Positions 1-7,446 of a DNA stretch of 64,000 nt are shown in pieces; position 1 is the first letter of the stretch; each line of letters opens with the position of its first letter. The notes under the pieces were generated by a model. That model did not search any database and was not told the origin of the DNA. It saw nothing but the letters and a program-made list of their open reading frames with translations. Both the position numbers and the translations under genes were made by a program. This DNA is from a virus, in IMG/VR virus record IMGVR_UViG_3300028275_000006, positions 124,001 through 188,000 of that record; one strand, given 5' to 3'.

Positions 1-160
1 CCATTGCGGCTTCTTCTAACAAGTTAGCAATCTTGTCGGGCTTACCTTCTGTGACTGCTAACCTGCCAGGAATCTGCCTACGTATCTCTGCTCGTTTATA
101 CAAGCGGAACACTAGGCTTTGCTCTGCTACAGGCAAATGACTTTCATCTTCACATCTCAT
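1..160 (-). CDS. Hypothetical protein, 3' part beyond window
   Basis: The reading frame starts at an ATG whose first bases overlap the TGA of the upstream RNA ligase gene (ATGA), so the two are probably translationally coupled. It stays open for 53 codons to the window edge. The visible part is charged and helical, with an internal Arg-rich stretch (YKRAEIRRQIPGR). No family is recognised. Coupling and the lack of in-frame stops are the only support for its being real. Confidence 0.6.
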   Translation of the reverse strand, partial: MRCEDESHLPVAEQSLVFRLYKRAEIRRQIPGRLAVTEGKPDKIANLLEEAAM

Positions 161-1041
161 ACTGTCTCCATATAGTTGCGTACCCAAGATAAACGAGCTT
201 GCTCGTCCATAGCAGTATACTCCTCAATGTTAGCACGGATAGCATCCACTAGTGGATAGTATTCTTCGTCTAAATTGTGCTTGATGTCTTTGTTCAAGTC
301 TACTAACTTGTCTGTGCGTGGATTGCGAGCAACCCACTTTGAAGTCAAGTAGTAAGGTGACTTGATCTTAGAACCAACGCCGTCCTTAGTATAGAATACA
401 AAACCTTCGTGCTTAACAGTCTTTACTAGAGCCTTTAACTCGCCTACTGTAGTAGTAAAGATATCCACAGGGAGGCATCCAAGATGCTTGCCCAAAGGTT
501 CTAGCGTAAACTTTTCGTAGTATAACTTACCGTTCCAGTCTTTGTGACGGAATCCGATAAAGTACAGTCCAGGTTCTTCAGGTATGATGTGTGGGTCAGT
601 TGGATGAACGCACTCAAACATAAAAGTAAAATCTGGGGCACATCTTAGTACATCACGGAAGTTATCAGTGATATATTCCTTTGCCATATCGACAAACTCG
701 CCTGAAGTAGAACCTGTTGTTGAAACTAGGATATCTCCATTGTGCCAAGTCATAGCAACCATAAAGCCGTTAACTTTACGAAGTGCTGTGATCTCAGTAT
801 CGTCGGATAGCACTGGTGCTTCCTTTTCAATACCATAGTTATAGATCTTTGTGAATGGTCGTTGTACTACATTAAACTCAGAGTCTACAATAGTACCTCG
901 ACATTCGGCGATGTATTCGTTCCACAAGTTATCGTAGAACACTTTCTTCTTGTACTTTAGCACATAGATACCATCGCCACATTCTTTCATGTTGACTAGG
1001 TTACTAGTGTTTACATACTCCTTCAATTCATCTTTAAACAT
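157..1041 (-). CDS. T4 Rnl1-like RNA ligase
   Basis: This 295-residue protein is probably an ATP-dependent RNA ligase of the covalent nucleotidyltransferase superfamily, joining 3'-OH and 5'-phosphate RNA ends through a lysine-AMP intermediate. The candidate nucleotidyl-accepting lysine is Lys89 in LRKVNGF (motif I, KxxG). Later blocks FMFECVHP (motif IIIa-like), HEGFVFY (motif IV) and SKIKSPYY (motif V) occur in the expected order. I chose the ATG at 1041 (MFKDELKEY) over a longer frame that would run into the neighbouring phosphoesterase. Length is somewhat below T4 Rnl1 (374 residues). It overlaps the metallophosphoesterase upstream by 8 bases, suggesting an RNA-repair pair. The family call is fairly sure; the substrate (for example cleaved tRNA) is inferred. 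Confidence 0.8.
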   Translation of the reverse strand: MFKDELKEYVNTSNLVNMKECGDGIYVLKYKKKVFYDNLWNEYIAECRGTIVDSEFNVVQRPFTKIYNYGIEKEAPVLSDDTEITALRKVNGFMVAMTWHNGDILVSTTGSTSGEFVDMAKEYITDNFRDVLRCAPDFTFMFECVHPTDPHIIPEEPGLYFIGFRHKDWNGKLYYEKFTLEPLGKHLGCLPVDIFTTTVGELKALVKTVKHEGFVFYTKDGVGSKIKSPYYLTSKWVARNPRTDKLVDLNKDIKHNLDEEYYPLVDAIRANIEEYTAMDEQARLSWVRNYMETV

Positions 1042-1582
1042 GATGACCCTTAATTTCGTTGTTTTTAATTCTGCCAATCGCATATTCCATTGACACAACA
1101 ATCTCACCGGTTGAATCCATACCTACATCGAATGCACGATACTTTTCTAATCCACTAACACCTCCGTGTAAGTGACCATGAAAATGTAATGCTCCTCTGT
1201 GCATTTGATCCCACTCAGCAATCGGATAGTGAAACATGACAATCTTGTGACCATCATATGTAATATCCAAATACTCGTGTACTTCTGCAAACGCACCACG
1301 GAACGTTTCGTCCATCAATGTCTTACGGTCATGATTTCCTCTAATTAAAATCTTTGTGCCATTCAAACGCTTTACCATTCTACCAGCATCACTACCTGAC
1401 ATGAACGCTACATCGCCTAAGATGTAGACTGTGTCTTCAGGTTTGACTTTATGGTTCCATTCTTCGGCCATGGCGTTGTTCATATATGCAACGTCGTCTT
1501 TAAATCGTGCTCTCGTCACTGGACAGAACTTCATGATGTTCTTATGTCCAAAGTGTAAGTCGCTTGTAATCCATGTTTTCAT
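1034..1582 (-). CDS. Calcineurin-like metallophosphoesterase
   Basis: This 182-residue protein has the metallophosphoesterase signature in order: DLHFGH near the N terminus, ILGDVAF, IRGNHD, then HYPI and FHGHLHG toward the C terminus. These are the ligands of a dinuclear metal centre in this family. The ATG at 1582 (MKTWITSDLHFGH) puts the first motif at the usual N-terminal position. The gene sits just before the RNA ligase and behind its own TTGACA-17-TATAAT promoter. Family members hydrolyse phosphomonoesters or phosphodiesters; here it might trim RNA ends before ligation, which is inference from position only. Confidence 0.88.
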   Translation of the reverse strand: MKTWITSDLHFGHKNIMKFCPVTRARFKDDVAYMNNAMAEEWNHKVKPEDTVYILGDVAFMSGSDAGRMVKRLNGTKILIRGNHDRKTLMDETFRGAFAEVHEYLDITYDGHKIVMFHYPIAEWDQMHRGALHFHGHLHGGVSGLEKYRAFDVGMDSTGEIVVSMEYAIGRIKNNEIKGHHV

Positions 1583-1606
1583 TTTTTCGCTCTTCTTTCT
1601 TGTTAT

Positions 1607-1635
1607 ATTATACAGCCAAAAGAACGCCCTGTCAA
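1607..1635 (-). promoter_or_regulatory. Sigma70-type promoter
   Basis: TTGACA (1630-1635), a 17-base spacer and TATAAT (1607-1612) match the consensus exactly and point into the metallophosphoesterase and RNA ligase genes. The -35 box lies inside the 3' arm of the upstream terminator hairpin. Confidence 0.85.
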
Positions 1636-1651
1636 CTCTCGAAGACAGGGC
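1616..1651 (-). terminator. Rho-independent terminator
   Basis: An 8-bp GCCCTGTC/GACAGGGC stem with a UUCG-containing loop is followed on the minus strand by a T-rich tract (TTCTTTTGG). It lies directly after the phosphatase stop codon and would end that transcript. Confidence 0.7.
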
Positions 1652-1662
1652 AAATGTTGTTT

Positions 1663-2130
1663 TTATACAACGGGCTTGTATGTGCGCCAATCGTCGATGT
1701 TGGGCTTTTCGTCCGCATCGTAGGTCCAACCCAAGGCTCGCATCATTCTGTGCTTAACGAGCAGATTAGGGCTTCTAAACCGCCCTGTATCCTGAAAGCC
1801 CAGCATTACGCCTACTTCGCATACAGCACCGCTACGACAAATTCCAGCAAAACAATGAACAACAACGTTCATTTTGTTATCCAAAGCGTGTTGTAAAAGA
1901 GCCACAAGTTGATTGGCTTGTTCTTGACTACACTTCATTGCTTCGTCGTCTACGTGGTCGTTTTCCTCCACGTCCAAAAATTCAAAGTTATGAATTTCCT
2001 TGAACTTATGGGCAGGAGTAGGACGCCAGCTCGCCGGGTCAACGATACTAATCAGCATACTATTTTCGCCTGCTTCGTGATGAAATCTTTTTGGGATATC
2101 ATCGGCGGCTACATTTTCAATCCAAGGCAT
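1663..2130 (-). CDS. Protein tyrosine/dual-specificity phosphatase-like protein
   Basis: This 155-residue protein carries HCFAGICRSG near residue 92, a match to the HCx5R(S/T) phosphate-binding loop of cysteine-dependent phosphatases. A candidate general-acid aspartate lies upstream in the Asp-rich stretch before the loop. The family forms a cysteinyl-phosphate intermediate and acts on phosphotyrosine, phosphoserine or small phosphorylated molecules. It starts immediately downstream of the 2140-2508 gene, with an AGGAGG-type ribosome site (minus strand AAGGAGGCATT). The physiological target is unknown; a phage might use it on host regulatory proteins or RNA 5' ends. Confidence 0.75.
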   Translation of the reverse strand: MPWIENVAADDIPKRFHHEAGENSMLISIVDPASWRPTPAHKFKEIHNFEFLDVEENDHVDDEAMKCSQEQANQLVALLQHALDNKMNVVVHCFAGICRSGAVCEVGVMLGFQDTGRFRSPNLLVKHRMMRALGWTYDADEKPNIDDWRTYKPVV

Positions 2131-2139
2131 AATGCCTCC

Positions 2140-2508
2140 TTATTTTTTCATTGCTTCCATCATTCCGAAAAGTTCAGCCCATTGTTCACTAGGCTTTTGA
2201 CCTTCGTTAAGATTCATAATAGCAAGAAAATCCTTGTAGTTTTCTGGAACCTTGAAATAGATGTTAGCATAAGTGCAGTCAAATGAGTCGTCCTCATCAT
2301 GACTGTACCAAGGATGTTCTGACATTTCATCAAAAACATCTTCGTAGTCTTCACGGTTACCACCACCATTACGTGTATGAACAACAATGTAACCTTCATC
2401 CATATAGACATTACGGAAACGACCAAAGTCGCTTGCAGTTTTGCCTAGAATTTCAAGTAACTTTCCGCTATCGGGATTCATGCCAAATATCATGTTGTAC
2501 ATTGACAT
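2140..2508 (-). CDS. Hypothetical acidic protein
   Basis: The 122-residue product is acidic, with a run of Asp/Glu around residues 60-75 and no signal peptide or membrane segment. It lies in a tight row of four small genes separated by a few bases, sharing the promoter at 3117-3145. I recognise no family. The consistent ribosome sites and spacing support a real gene. Confidence 0.7.
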   Translation of the reverse strand: MSMYNMIFGMNPDSGKLLEILGKTASDFGRFRNVYMDEGYIVVHTRNGGGNREDYEDVFDEMSEHPWYSHDEDDSFDCTYANIYFKVPENYKDFLAIMNLNEGQKPSEQWAELFGMMEAMKK

Positions 2509-2510
2509 AA

Positions 2511-2882
2511 TTACTCCTTTACAAAATCAACTCTTTCACTGTAATAGCCATTCGATTGACCTAGCCAACGAATGTCCACATAACCCTTGCGAGTTGCAAA
2601 CTTGTAGAAAGTCCATGTGTAAGACTCGTATGCTTCGAAGTCGGCTGGGCTTTCGCCATCAACTTCTTCTGCTATTAGAATCTCTGAACCTACTAAGTCC
2701 TGCAAATCGCCGACTATGCTTTCTATGCTTACGCTTTCGCAACAGTCTTGCTCGTGATACATACGATAGCGTTCGCCATCTGTGGTTTCAAAAACGATCT
2801 CGTCGCCACTCTCGTTGATGTTGGACAAAGTCTTGCCCTTCAACACATCAACGTTACAATATTCTCTGTCCCAATATCCCAT
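2511..2882 (-). CDS. Conserved hypothetical protein (DUF7448-like)
   Basis: This 123-residue protein contains LKGKTLSNIN, an EIVFETTDGERYRMYHEQDCCESV stretch (positions ~28-50, two adjacent cysteines) and a GSEILIAEE block. That pattern resembles a small beta-rich domain seen in many phage and actinobacterial proteins (DUF7448 from memory). No catalytic role is known. It is second in the small-gene row and begins close to the stop of the preceding gene. Confidence 0.7.
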   Translation of the reverse strand: MGYWDREYCNVDVLKGKTLSNINESGDEIVFETTDGERYRMYHEQDCCESVSIESIVGDLQDLVGSEILIAEEVDGESPADFEAYESYTWTFYKFATRKGYVDIRWLGQSNGYYSERVDFVKE

Positions 2883-2891
2883 GATATCTCC

Positions 2892-3110
2892 TTACTGCTT
2901 TCGCCGTTTCATCCAGGTGTAATCTACACCGTCTGGACACTTTCCATCTACAATGCTGTCAGCACCAAACATGCCAACAATTTCGTATTCGCTACTTTTG
3001 ATAGTTACAAATACTGCCAATGTTTTTGCCCAATCCATTGCTGGGCCAAGATTATCAAAATCTCGTTCGTAAACATTCTTGTTTACATCTTTCCATATTA
3101 CTTTATACAT
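2892..3110 (-). CDS. Small hypothetical protein
   Basis: This 72-residue protein is the first gene of the row running down to the phosphatase. Its start lies just downstream of the -10 box of the 3117-3145 promoter, so the leader is very short. The sequence (MYKVIWKDVNKNVYERDFDN) looks like a small beta/alpha domain similar to the 20266-20457 and 24735-24869 products, which also begin with a short strand reading a Y-x-V-x pattern. No function is assigned. Confidence 0.65.
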   Translation of the reverse strand: MYKVIWKDVNKNVYERDFDNLGPAMDWAKTLAVFVTIKSSEYEIVGMFGADSIVDGKCPDGVDYTWMKRRKQ

Positions 3111-3116
3111 TCAATT

Positions 3117-3145
3117 ATTATATCTTCACTTCAATATTTTGTCAA
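3117..3145 (-). promoter_or_regulatory. Sigma70-type promoter
   Basis: TTGACA (3140-3145), 17-base spacer, TATAAT (3117-3122). It starts right after the 3' end of tRNA-Gly and drives the 2892-1663 gene row. Confidence 0.85.
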
Positions 3146-3146
3146 T

Positions 3147-3221
3147 TGGTCCCGCTACTACGAATCGAACGTAGACTTACTCTTTAGGAGAGAGTCGTTC
3201 TATCCATTGAACTATAGCGAG
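3147..3221 (-). tRNA. tRNA-Gly(TCC)
   Basis: CTCGCTA pairs with TAGCGGG in the acceptor stem. The anticodon loop CTCCTAA is closed by ACTCT/AGAGT, the T loop is TTCGATT, and CCA is encoded. It is the last tRNA of the main cluster. Confidence 0.88.
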
Positions 3222-3231
3222 GGAGGGAATT

Positions 3232-3339
3232 TGGTGTGACCGGGAGGGTTCGAACCTCCAAGGACGGCATATCGCCTAGTCCCGACCCACGGAGTGTTTC
3301 ACAACAGTCCTGGAGCTCTGCCTATTCGCTCACGGTCAC
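3232..3339 (-). tRNA. Long atypical tRNA-like gene, anticodon unresolved
   Basis: This 108-base element has a perfect GTGACCG/CGGTCAC acceptor stem, an A discriminator, encoded CCA, a perfect T arm (GGAGG TTCGAAC CCTCC) and a class-II-like D arm. The middle does not form a standard anticodon arm. A hairpin with loop TTGTGAAA and a second stem GGAC/GTCC fill the space. It may be a class II tRNA with an altered anticodon arm, a degenerate tRNA, or a tRNA-like RNA. It has its own upstream promoter. Confidence 0.5.
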
Positions 3340-3345
3340 ATACTA

Positions 3346-3374
3346 AGTATATAACCTTTTCAGCAGTTTGTCAA
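3346..3374 (-). promoter_or_regulatory. Sigma70-type promoter for tRNAs
   Basis: TTGACA (3369-3374), 17-base spacer, TATACT (3346-3351), just upstream of the tRNA-like gene and tRNA-Gly(TCC). Confidence 0.75.
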
Positions 3375-3826
3375 CGGGTTATGAGGTATTCGTAGTTCAC
3401 TGTGTTGTCGTTTTCTTGCAACACACAGGCACCATTTCTGATATGGAACTTGTAGGCCATTTCAGTTTTTGGGCTAAGTGTTACAAAACGATTAACAGTT
3501 GGGAAAAGTTCTTTTATTTGATCCACTACACCAAAAAGTAGCTCTGCGGCCGCACCCGGCGCATAACTCCAAATTGTATAGAAGATTGCTGTAGTTGGTT
3601 CTGTGGGTGTTTTAGCCAAATCTTCAACAGTTGTTGGCACAAAATCGTGCAGACTAACACAGACCATTGCACGTGGTTTTTCGCCTTCTACAGTGGTGGC
3701 GACAAATCTGCTACCGCTAACACGAAATTCTTTGGGAATTTCTGGACGTACTGGATCATCCTTGATATAGTCAAGTAATGGATTAGTAGTTTCTCTGATT
3801 AATGTTAGCATATAACTATTTAGCAT
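3371..3826 (-). CDS. GNAT-acetyltransferase-like protein
   Basis: This protein of up to 151 residues has a C-terminal segment (TEMAYKFHIRNGACVLQENDNTVNYEY) that resembles the last part of GNAT N-acetyltransferases, where a helix carrying a residue such as Arg-Asn-Gly-A is followed by a terminal strand. The acetyl-CoA loop is not clear, so the call is tentative. An alternative start six codons in (MLTLIRETT) is possible; neither start has a clear ribosome site. It is isolated between tRNA genes and its stop overlaps the -35 box of the next promoter. Confidence 0.5.
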   Translation of the reverse strand: MLNSYMLTLIRETTNPLLDYIKDDPVRPEIPKEFRVSGSRFVATTVEGEKPRAMVCVSLHDFVPTTVEDLAKTPTEPTTAIFYTIWSYAPGAAAELLFGVVDQIKELFPTVNRFVTLSPKTEMAYKFHIRNGACVLQENDNTVNYEYLITR

Positions 3827-3849
3827 TTAGTGGGCAGATTATGGTGTTA

Positions 3850-3924
3850 TGGTGGTAACGGTGAGATTCGAACTCACACCTTGCTCCGTATGAAGGAGGT
3901 GCACGACCATTATGCTACGTTACC
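3850..3924 (-). tRNA. tRNA-Met(CAT)
   Basis: Acceptor GGTAACG/CGTTACC is perfect, the T arm is GTGAG TTCGAAT CTCAC, the anticodon loop is TTCATAC and CCA is encoded. G1-C72 pairing marks it as elongator-type, or tRNA-Ile2 if lysidine-modified. Confidence 0.85.
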
Positions 3925-4463
3925 AGATTATTAGTAAGATGTCCCGAGAGTTTTGGTTTGGGTAAGGCCATCCGACGGTGCGATTCGTCCCTCTCTTTGT
4001 CTAGCCCAACATGAAGTTCTTGTAGTCTCAATCCGCTCACCTTGCACCGGCGCTTGATACATATACTCTACAGCATTAAAGTTTATAACTTCAATTAACA
4101 AAAACTTCCGATCTTTGTTAACTCCTTGCGGATGCTTTTAGAACCTTAACTACTTACTAATAAAAGGGGTGGAGAGAGAAAGGCAAGTAATAGACTGGAC
4201 AATGTACAAGCGGGCTCTATAAAGATACCCTTAACAAGTCACAAGGCGCAAAGCACAGGGACCTGTATATTTCCAGTTAGCAACTCACAAAGTCGATTAA
4301 TATATAGAACTGGTTCACACAAGCACGAAACGTTTTCAAGACGTTTTGCCAGTAGTTGATGTTCGGTCTCTATAAGAGATCAAACCTTAGGCATGTAGCC
4401 TAAGTCTGTCTATCCTAATCTCCTTCTCTACTCCAGGCTCGGGCTTTCGCCTTTGCCAAAACT
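3925..4463. other. Long structured non-coding spacer
   Basis: No convincing gene is seen. The stretch is full of inverted repeats: TTATTAGTAAG near 3928 is mirrored by CTTACTAATAA near 4151; TTAACAAA/TTTGTTAA near 4094-4122; AAACGT/ACGTTT near 4329; CTTAGGC/GCCTAAG near 4388. It carries one copy of the CCTTGCG motif (4124). Confidence 0.6.
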
Positions 4464-4537
4464 TGGTTGCGGGACCTGGAATCGAACCAGGATCTAGAGC
4501 TTATGAGACTCTTGAGTTACCGTTTCTCTATCCCGCG
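4464..4537 (-). tRNA. Initiator-like tRNA-fMet(CAT)
   Basis: The 5' end CGCGGGA and 3' TCCCGCA leave a C1-A72 mismatch, the hallmark of bacterial initiator tRNA that permits formylation. The anticodon loop is CTCATAA and CCA is encoded. The three consecutive G-C pairs usual in the initiator anticodon stem are absent (AGAGT/GCTCT). Confidence 0.82.
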
Positions 4538-4547
4538 ATAACTTTAT

Positions 4548-4666
4548 AGGTGCTCTCTGTTCGACTCGAACGAAACCTGCTGAGCTCCTTATCTTCCTGG
4601 CACTTTCGGTGGGTAGTCGACTTAGCACCTAACTCGTGTTATCCAGTGTAGTTCAGCTCAGAGAGC
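4548..4666 (-). ncRNA. tRNA-like element inside a long inverted repeat
   Basis: GCTCTCT/AGAGAGC forms an acceptor-like stem with a 4-bp T arm (TTCGAGT loop), but the interior is about 40 bases too long and no anticodon arm is clear. No CCA is encoded. The pairing continues outward as ACTTTATA/TATAAAGT, so the ends form a 19-bp inverted repeat with two mismatches. It may be a structured spacer rather than a tRNA. Confidence 0.4.
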
Positions 4667-4874
4667 ATTTATAAAGTGTCTAGCCACTCCCACCACAGGA
4701 GCCCTAAACCGAGCTGTTACTCTGTCCACTAGCCTTTCCATTTAGACGGTGCTGAGGTCCGCCTTTGTGATTTCTCAAGTCGCTTTAAACAAGCCTTGCG
4801 GTAGATCCAATGCACCGAGCCATTAAGGTGTAGCAATTACCTAACTCTATCACGCTGAGTTAACGCGGGGTCTG

Positions 4875-5447
4875 TTACAGTAAACCTTCTGCTTGCAGAA
4901 CTGCTTCTGTTTTGTCAGACAATTGGATAGTTGTCTGAACATTTAACTCTAGGATTTCATCCTGAAGTTTTTGTTTCTGCTTTTTAGCAGTTGCCACTCT
5001 ACGACGGAATCCGTCTAGATCTTCACGAGTGAGCACACTAGTGTCTACTGTGTCGTTGTAGCCATAGATGCTACGACGGTTTTCGCTTTTGTCGTTACGG
5101 ATCTTGTCCAAACGACCTGCTACAACCTTTGCGCTTTCGCGAACGGTCTTACTAGCCAATCCGTTGTAGAATTGGATTTGTTTTTCTAGATGTGCAACAT
5201 CGGCCAATCTAGTGTCGATTCTAACTTCTGTGTTAGCACCGCTGACACTTTTACGAATCTCGTAAAGTGCTTCCACTAACGCATCTCTGCGTGTAAGGTT
5301 GTCGCAGAGTGTTCCTGCAACTTTGGAAATTTCTTGTTCCGCTTCTTGGAACTCGTTGATTTTTACTGTGGTCTCAAACTGGAAACCTTTGACGGTATCG
5401 TTGATACTGTTCTGAAGTGCATTTGCCTTACGTAGGGAGATATTCAT
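4875..5447 (-). CDS. Coiled-coil protein of unknown function
   Basis: This 191-residue protein is largely alpha-helical with heptad-like spacing at residues 30-60 and 150-180 and few aromatic residues. I chose the ATG at 5447, preceded by AAGGAAAAACAA, because longer upstream starts would run through tRNA-Gly(GCC). It is one of only two protein genes inside the main tRNA cluster. No family is recognised. A role in RNA handling would be speculation. Confidence 0.72.
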   Translation of the reverse strand: MNISLRKANALQNSINDTVKGFQFETTVKINEFQEAEQEISKVAGTLCDNLTRRDALVEALYEIRKSVSGANTEVRIDTRLADVAHLEKQIQFYNGLASKTVRESAKVVAGRLDKIRNDKSENRRSIYGYNDTVDTSVLTREDLDGFRRRVATAKKQKQKLQDEILELNVQTTIQLSDKTEAVLQAEGLL

Positions 5448-5513
5448 TTGTTTTTCCTTTAATGTTTCTATTATACAATCTTTTAAATCTAAATCAATGC
5501 CTTTTGGCAAAAC

Positions 5514-5589
5514 TGGAGCGGGAGACGAGGTTCGAACTCGCGACATTTACCTTGGCAAGGTAATGCTCTACCAACTGAGCTACTCCCGC
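5514..5589 (-). tRNA. tRNA-Gly(GCC)
   Basis: Acceptor GCGGGAG/CTCCCGC is perfect, anticodon loop TTGCCAA, T loop TTCGAAC, CCA encoded. It closely resembles bacterial tRNA-Gly(GCC). Confidence 0.95.
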
Positions 5590-5637
5590 ATATGAAGAAC
5601 CTAAGGCAAAGTTTATAACTTATCCAAAGGCCATATA

Positions 5638-5713
5638 TGGTACACGGTACGGGAATCGAACCCGTCTTACTGACGTGAAAGGCCAGTGTCCTAAACCGAT
5701 AGACGAACCGTGC
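5638..5713 (-). tRNA. tRNA-Glu(TTC)
   Basis: GCACGGT/ACCGTGT acceptor (one G-T), anticodon loop CTTTCAC, T arm ACGGG TTCGATT CCCGT, CCA encoded. Confidence 0.93.
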
Positions 5714-5719
5714 ATTACT

Positions 5720-5795
5720 TGGCTCCCCAGGGTGGGATCGAACCACCGACACCCTGATTAACAGTCAGGTGCTACTACCGCTGAGCTACTAGGGA
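5720..5795 (-). tRNA. tRNA-Asn(GTT)
   Basis: TCCCTAG/CTGGGGA acceptor, anticodon loop CTGTTAA, G discriminator as usual for Asn, T arm GGTGG TTCGATC CCACC, CCA encoded. Confidence 0.95.
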
Positions 5796-5802
5796 ATAAA
5801 CT

Positions 5803-5877
5803 TGGTACCTGGTGACAGTTTCGAACTGCCGACCCTCTCGGTGTAAACGAGACGCTCTACCACTGAGCTAACCAGGC
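5803..5877 (-). tRNA. tRNA-Val(TAC)
   Basis: GCCTGGT/ACCAGGT acceptor, anticodon stem TCTCG/CGAGA with loop TTTACAC, T loop TTCGAAA, CCA encoded. Confidence 0.94.
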
Positions 5878-5887
5878 AAACTAACAT

Positions 5888-5964
<77 letters not shown>

Positions 5965-5969
5965 AATGA

Positions 5970-6045
5970 TGGAGCGGGAGGCGAGAGTTGAACTCGTCTA
6001 TTTCAGTTTGGAAGACTGACGTGTAACCACAAACACTTCACCCGC
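5970..6045 (-). tRNA. tRNA-Gly(TCC), second copy
   Basis: GCGGGTG/CTCCCGC acceptor with one T-T mismatch, loop CTTCCAA, T loop TTCAACT, U73, CCA encoded. It differs throughout from the 3147-3221 tRNA-Gly. Confidence 0.88.
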
Positions 6046-6051
6046 ATATTT

Positions 6052-6135
6052 TGGTGCCCCAGGAGAGACTCGAACTCTCACGGCTCTCGCCACTGGCTTC
6101 TAAGACCAGCGTGTCTACCATTCCACCACCAGGGC
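6052..6135 (-). tRNA. tRNA-Leu(TAG)
   Basis: An 84-base class II tRNA with a variable-arm hairpin (TGGCGAGAGCCG), anticodon loop CTTAGAA, acceptor GCCCTGG/CTGGGGC, A73 and CCA. Confidence 0.93.
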
Positions 6136-6136
6136 A

Positions 6137-6940
6137 TTAACTGACAATACTATTTAAGTATTCCTGAATTGTCGTTGCAATTTTTTCTTGCACAGACAAT
6201 TTAATTTTTGCATTCTCACCATTAGCACTCATATACTGTTTTCCGTATTCAGTACAATCTATACCAGTGTGCATAAACTCTTTAAAAATTTCTGAGTTGT
6301 CAGGATTAGGATCTCCAAACCTAACAGTCGTCCATTTAATATTTTGAGAATCTAAAAACTTAATTAACATATTGTAACCATTTCTATGTCTACGAATATG
6401 CCAATCTTTGCTTTGACTTTTTTGAAAAGCAATACCGTTTAATCGCTTTTTATGAACTTCAATTGGATATCTATCTGGATTCCATTCTCCGTCTACATAA
6501 TTTTCACGTTCAAATACATATCGTTGATTGTTATATTTGAAACTGTGTGCTATATGACTAAACGTGTAATCTGTAACTAATACATGATCCGGTTTAGGAT
6601 TCTCTGCTAGGTACTGTTTTAATCTTTTGTGATGACCTATAAAATGTCCACCGTTAATAGATATATTAACTACATTGGAAACATTTAAGAAATTAGGCCA
6701 TGCGGCTTTTTGTTCTTCTTCCCATAGATAATGCCAAACAACATTTTCCATATTGCCATTGGGCATAGGTGTTGTAACATTGTTTTCTTTTCTATGTTTT
6801 AGATACCATTTAAAAACACTTCTAAAATCATTATGGAAACGTAGACTCCAAGTCCTCGGAGCATCGTCGTTGACTATGTCACCAGCCAAACAATTATTGC
6901 CATTACTTTGGCAATCTCCTAAAATTAAAAGTGTTTTCAT
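6137..6940 (-). CDS. SGNH-hydrolase-like protein
   Basis: This 267-residue protein opens with a beta strand and LGDCQSNGNN, close to the GDSxS block I of SGNH/GDSL hydrolases (the catalytic Ser would be Ser12). A possible block II glycine (NGGHFIG) and an FGDPNPDN segment follow. No clear C-terminal DxxH block is seen, so catalytic competence is uncertain. It lies between tRNA-Asp and tRNA-Leu and stops one base before the latter. SGNH enzymes deacylate esters of sugars or lipids; a role in modifying host surface glycans is only a guess. Confidence 0.6.
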   Translation of the reverse strand: MKTLLILGDCQSNGNNCLAGDIVNDDAPRTWSLRFHNDFRSVFKWYLKHRKENNVTTPMPNGNMENVVWHYLWEEEQKAAWPNFLNVSNVVNISINGGHFIGHHKRLKQYLAENPKPDHVLVTDYTFSHIAHSFKYNNQRYVFERENYVDGEWNPDRYPIEVHKKRLNGIAFQKSQSKDWHIRRHRNGYNMLIKFLDSQNIKWTTVRFGDPNPDNSEIFKEFMHTGIDCTEYGKQYMSANGENAKIKLSVQEKIATTIQEYLNSIVS

Positions 6941-6954
6941 ATTAATAGTTATCT

Positions 6955-7031
6955 TGGCGCACCGTAGGGGACTTGAACCCCTGGCCTCCGACGTGACAGG
7001 CCGGCGCTCTGACCAACTGAGCTAACGGTGC
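6955..7031 (-). tRNA. tRNA-Asp(GTC)
   Basis: Perfect GCACCGT/ACGGTGC acceptor, anticodon loop CTGTCAC, G73 as usual for Asp, T arm AGGGG/CCCCT, CCA encoded. Confidence 0.95.
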
Positions 7032-7446
7032 AAATTCTATTCTGAAACACACTAACCAACTACCAGAAGCATTTATAATGCCGTTATTCGGTTCGAGCTA
7101 ATGTGTTTTAGAATAGTGCTAACGCTGAGATTATACGTTAGCCAATAGTGCCTCTAGCATTATAGTCAGCCTTGCGAGCCAACCTTCTCTAGACATCCAC
7201 ATAAGCCATTACTGTACCTATGTCCACTATCAGCATCGCCGTTTTTAAAGACAGGCAGTAGTCTTGTCGCCATATGCTATTCTACGCTATCTACTCCGTT
7301 GACCTTGCGAGCCATTCAGCGGCGCTAACCACTTACGAAACTTCCAGCATAAACAGATTTCACCTTGCGAGCTACGTCTGACTCGATTACCTTGCGGCTC
7401 GAGTATTAGATGCTTTTCACATATGACCGAGGCAGTCTTTGCATTT
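7032..7446. other. Structured non-coding spacer
   Basis: No gene is seen. CTATTCTGAAACACACTA (7036-7053) is mirrored with two mismatches by TAATGTGTTTTAGAATAG (7100-7117). GCTAACG/CGTTAGC forms a hairpin at 7118-7142. Four CCTTGCG(A/G)G copies occur at 7170, 7303, 7363 and 7390. Confidence 0.6.

Noticed and set aside
5448-5546. Longer N terminus for the coiled-coil gene
   Set aside because: It would cover tRNA-Gly(GCC); the ATG at 5447 has a ribosome site.
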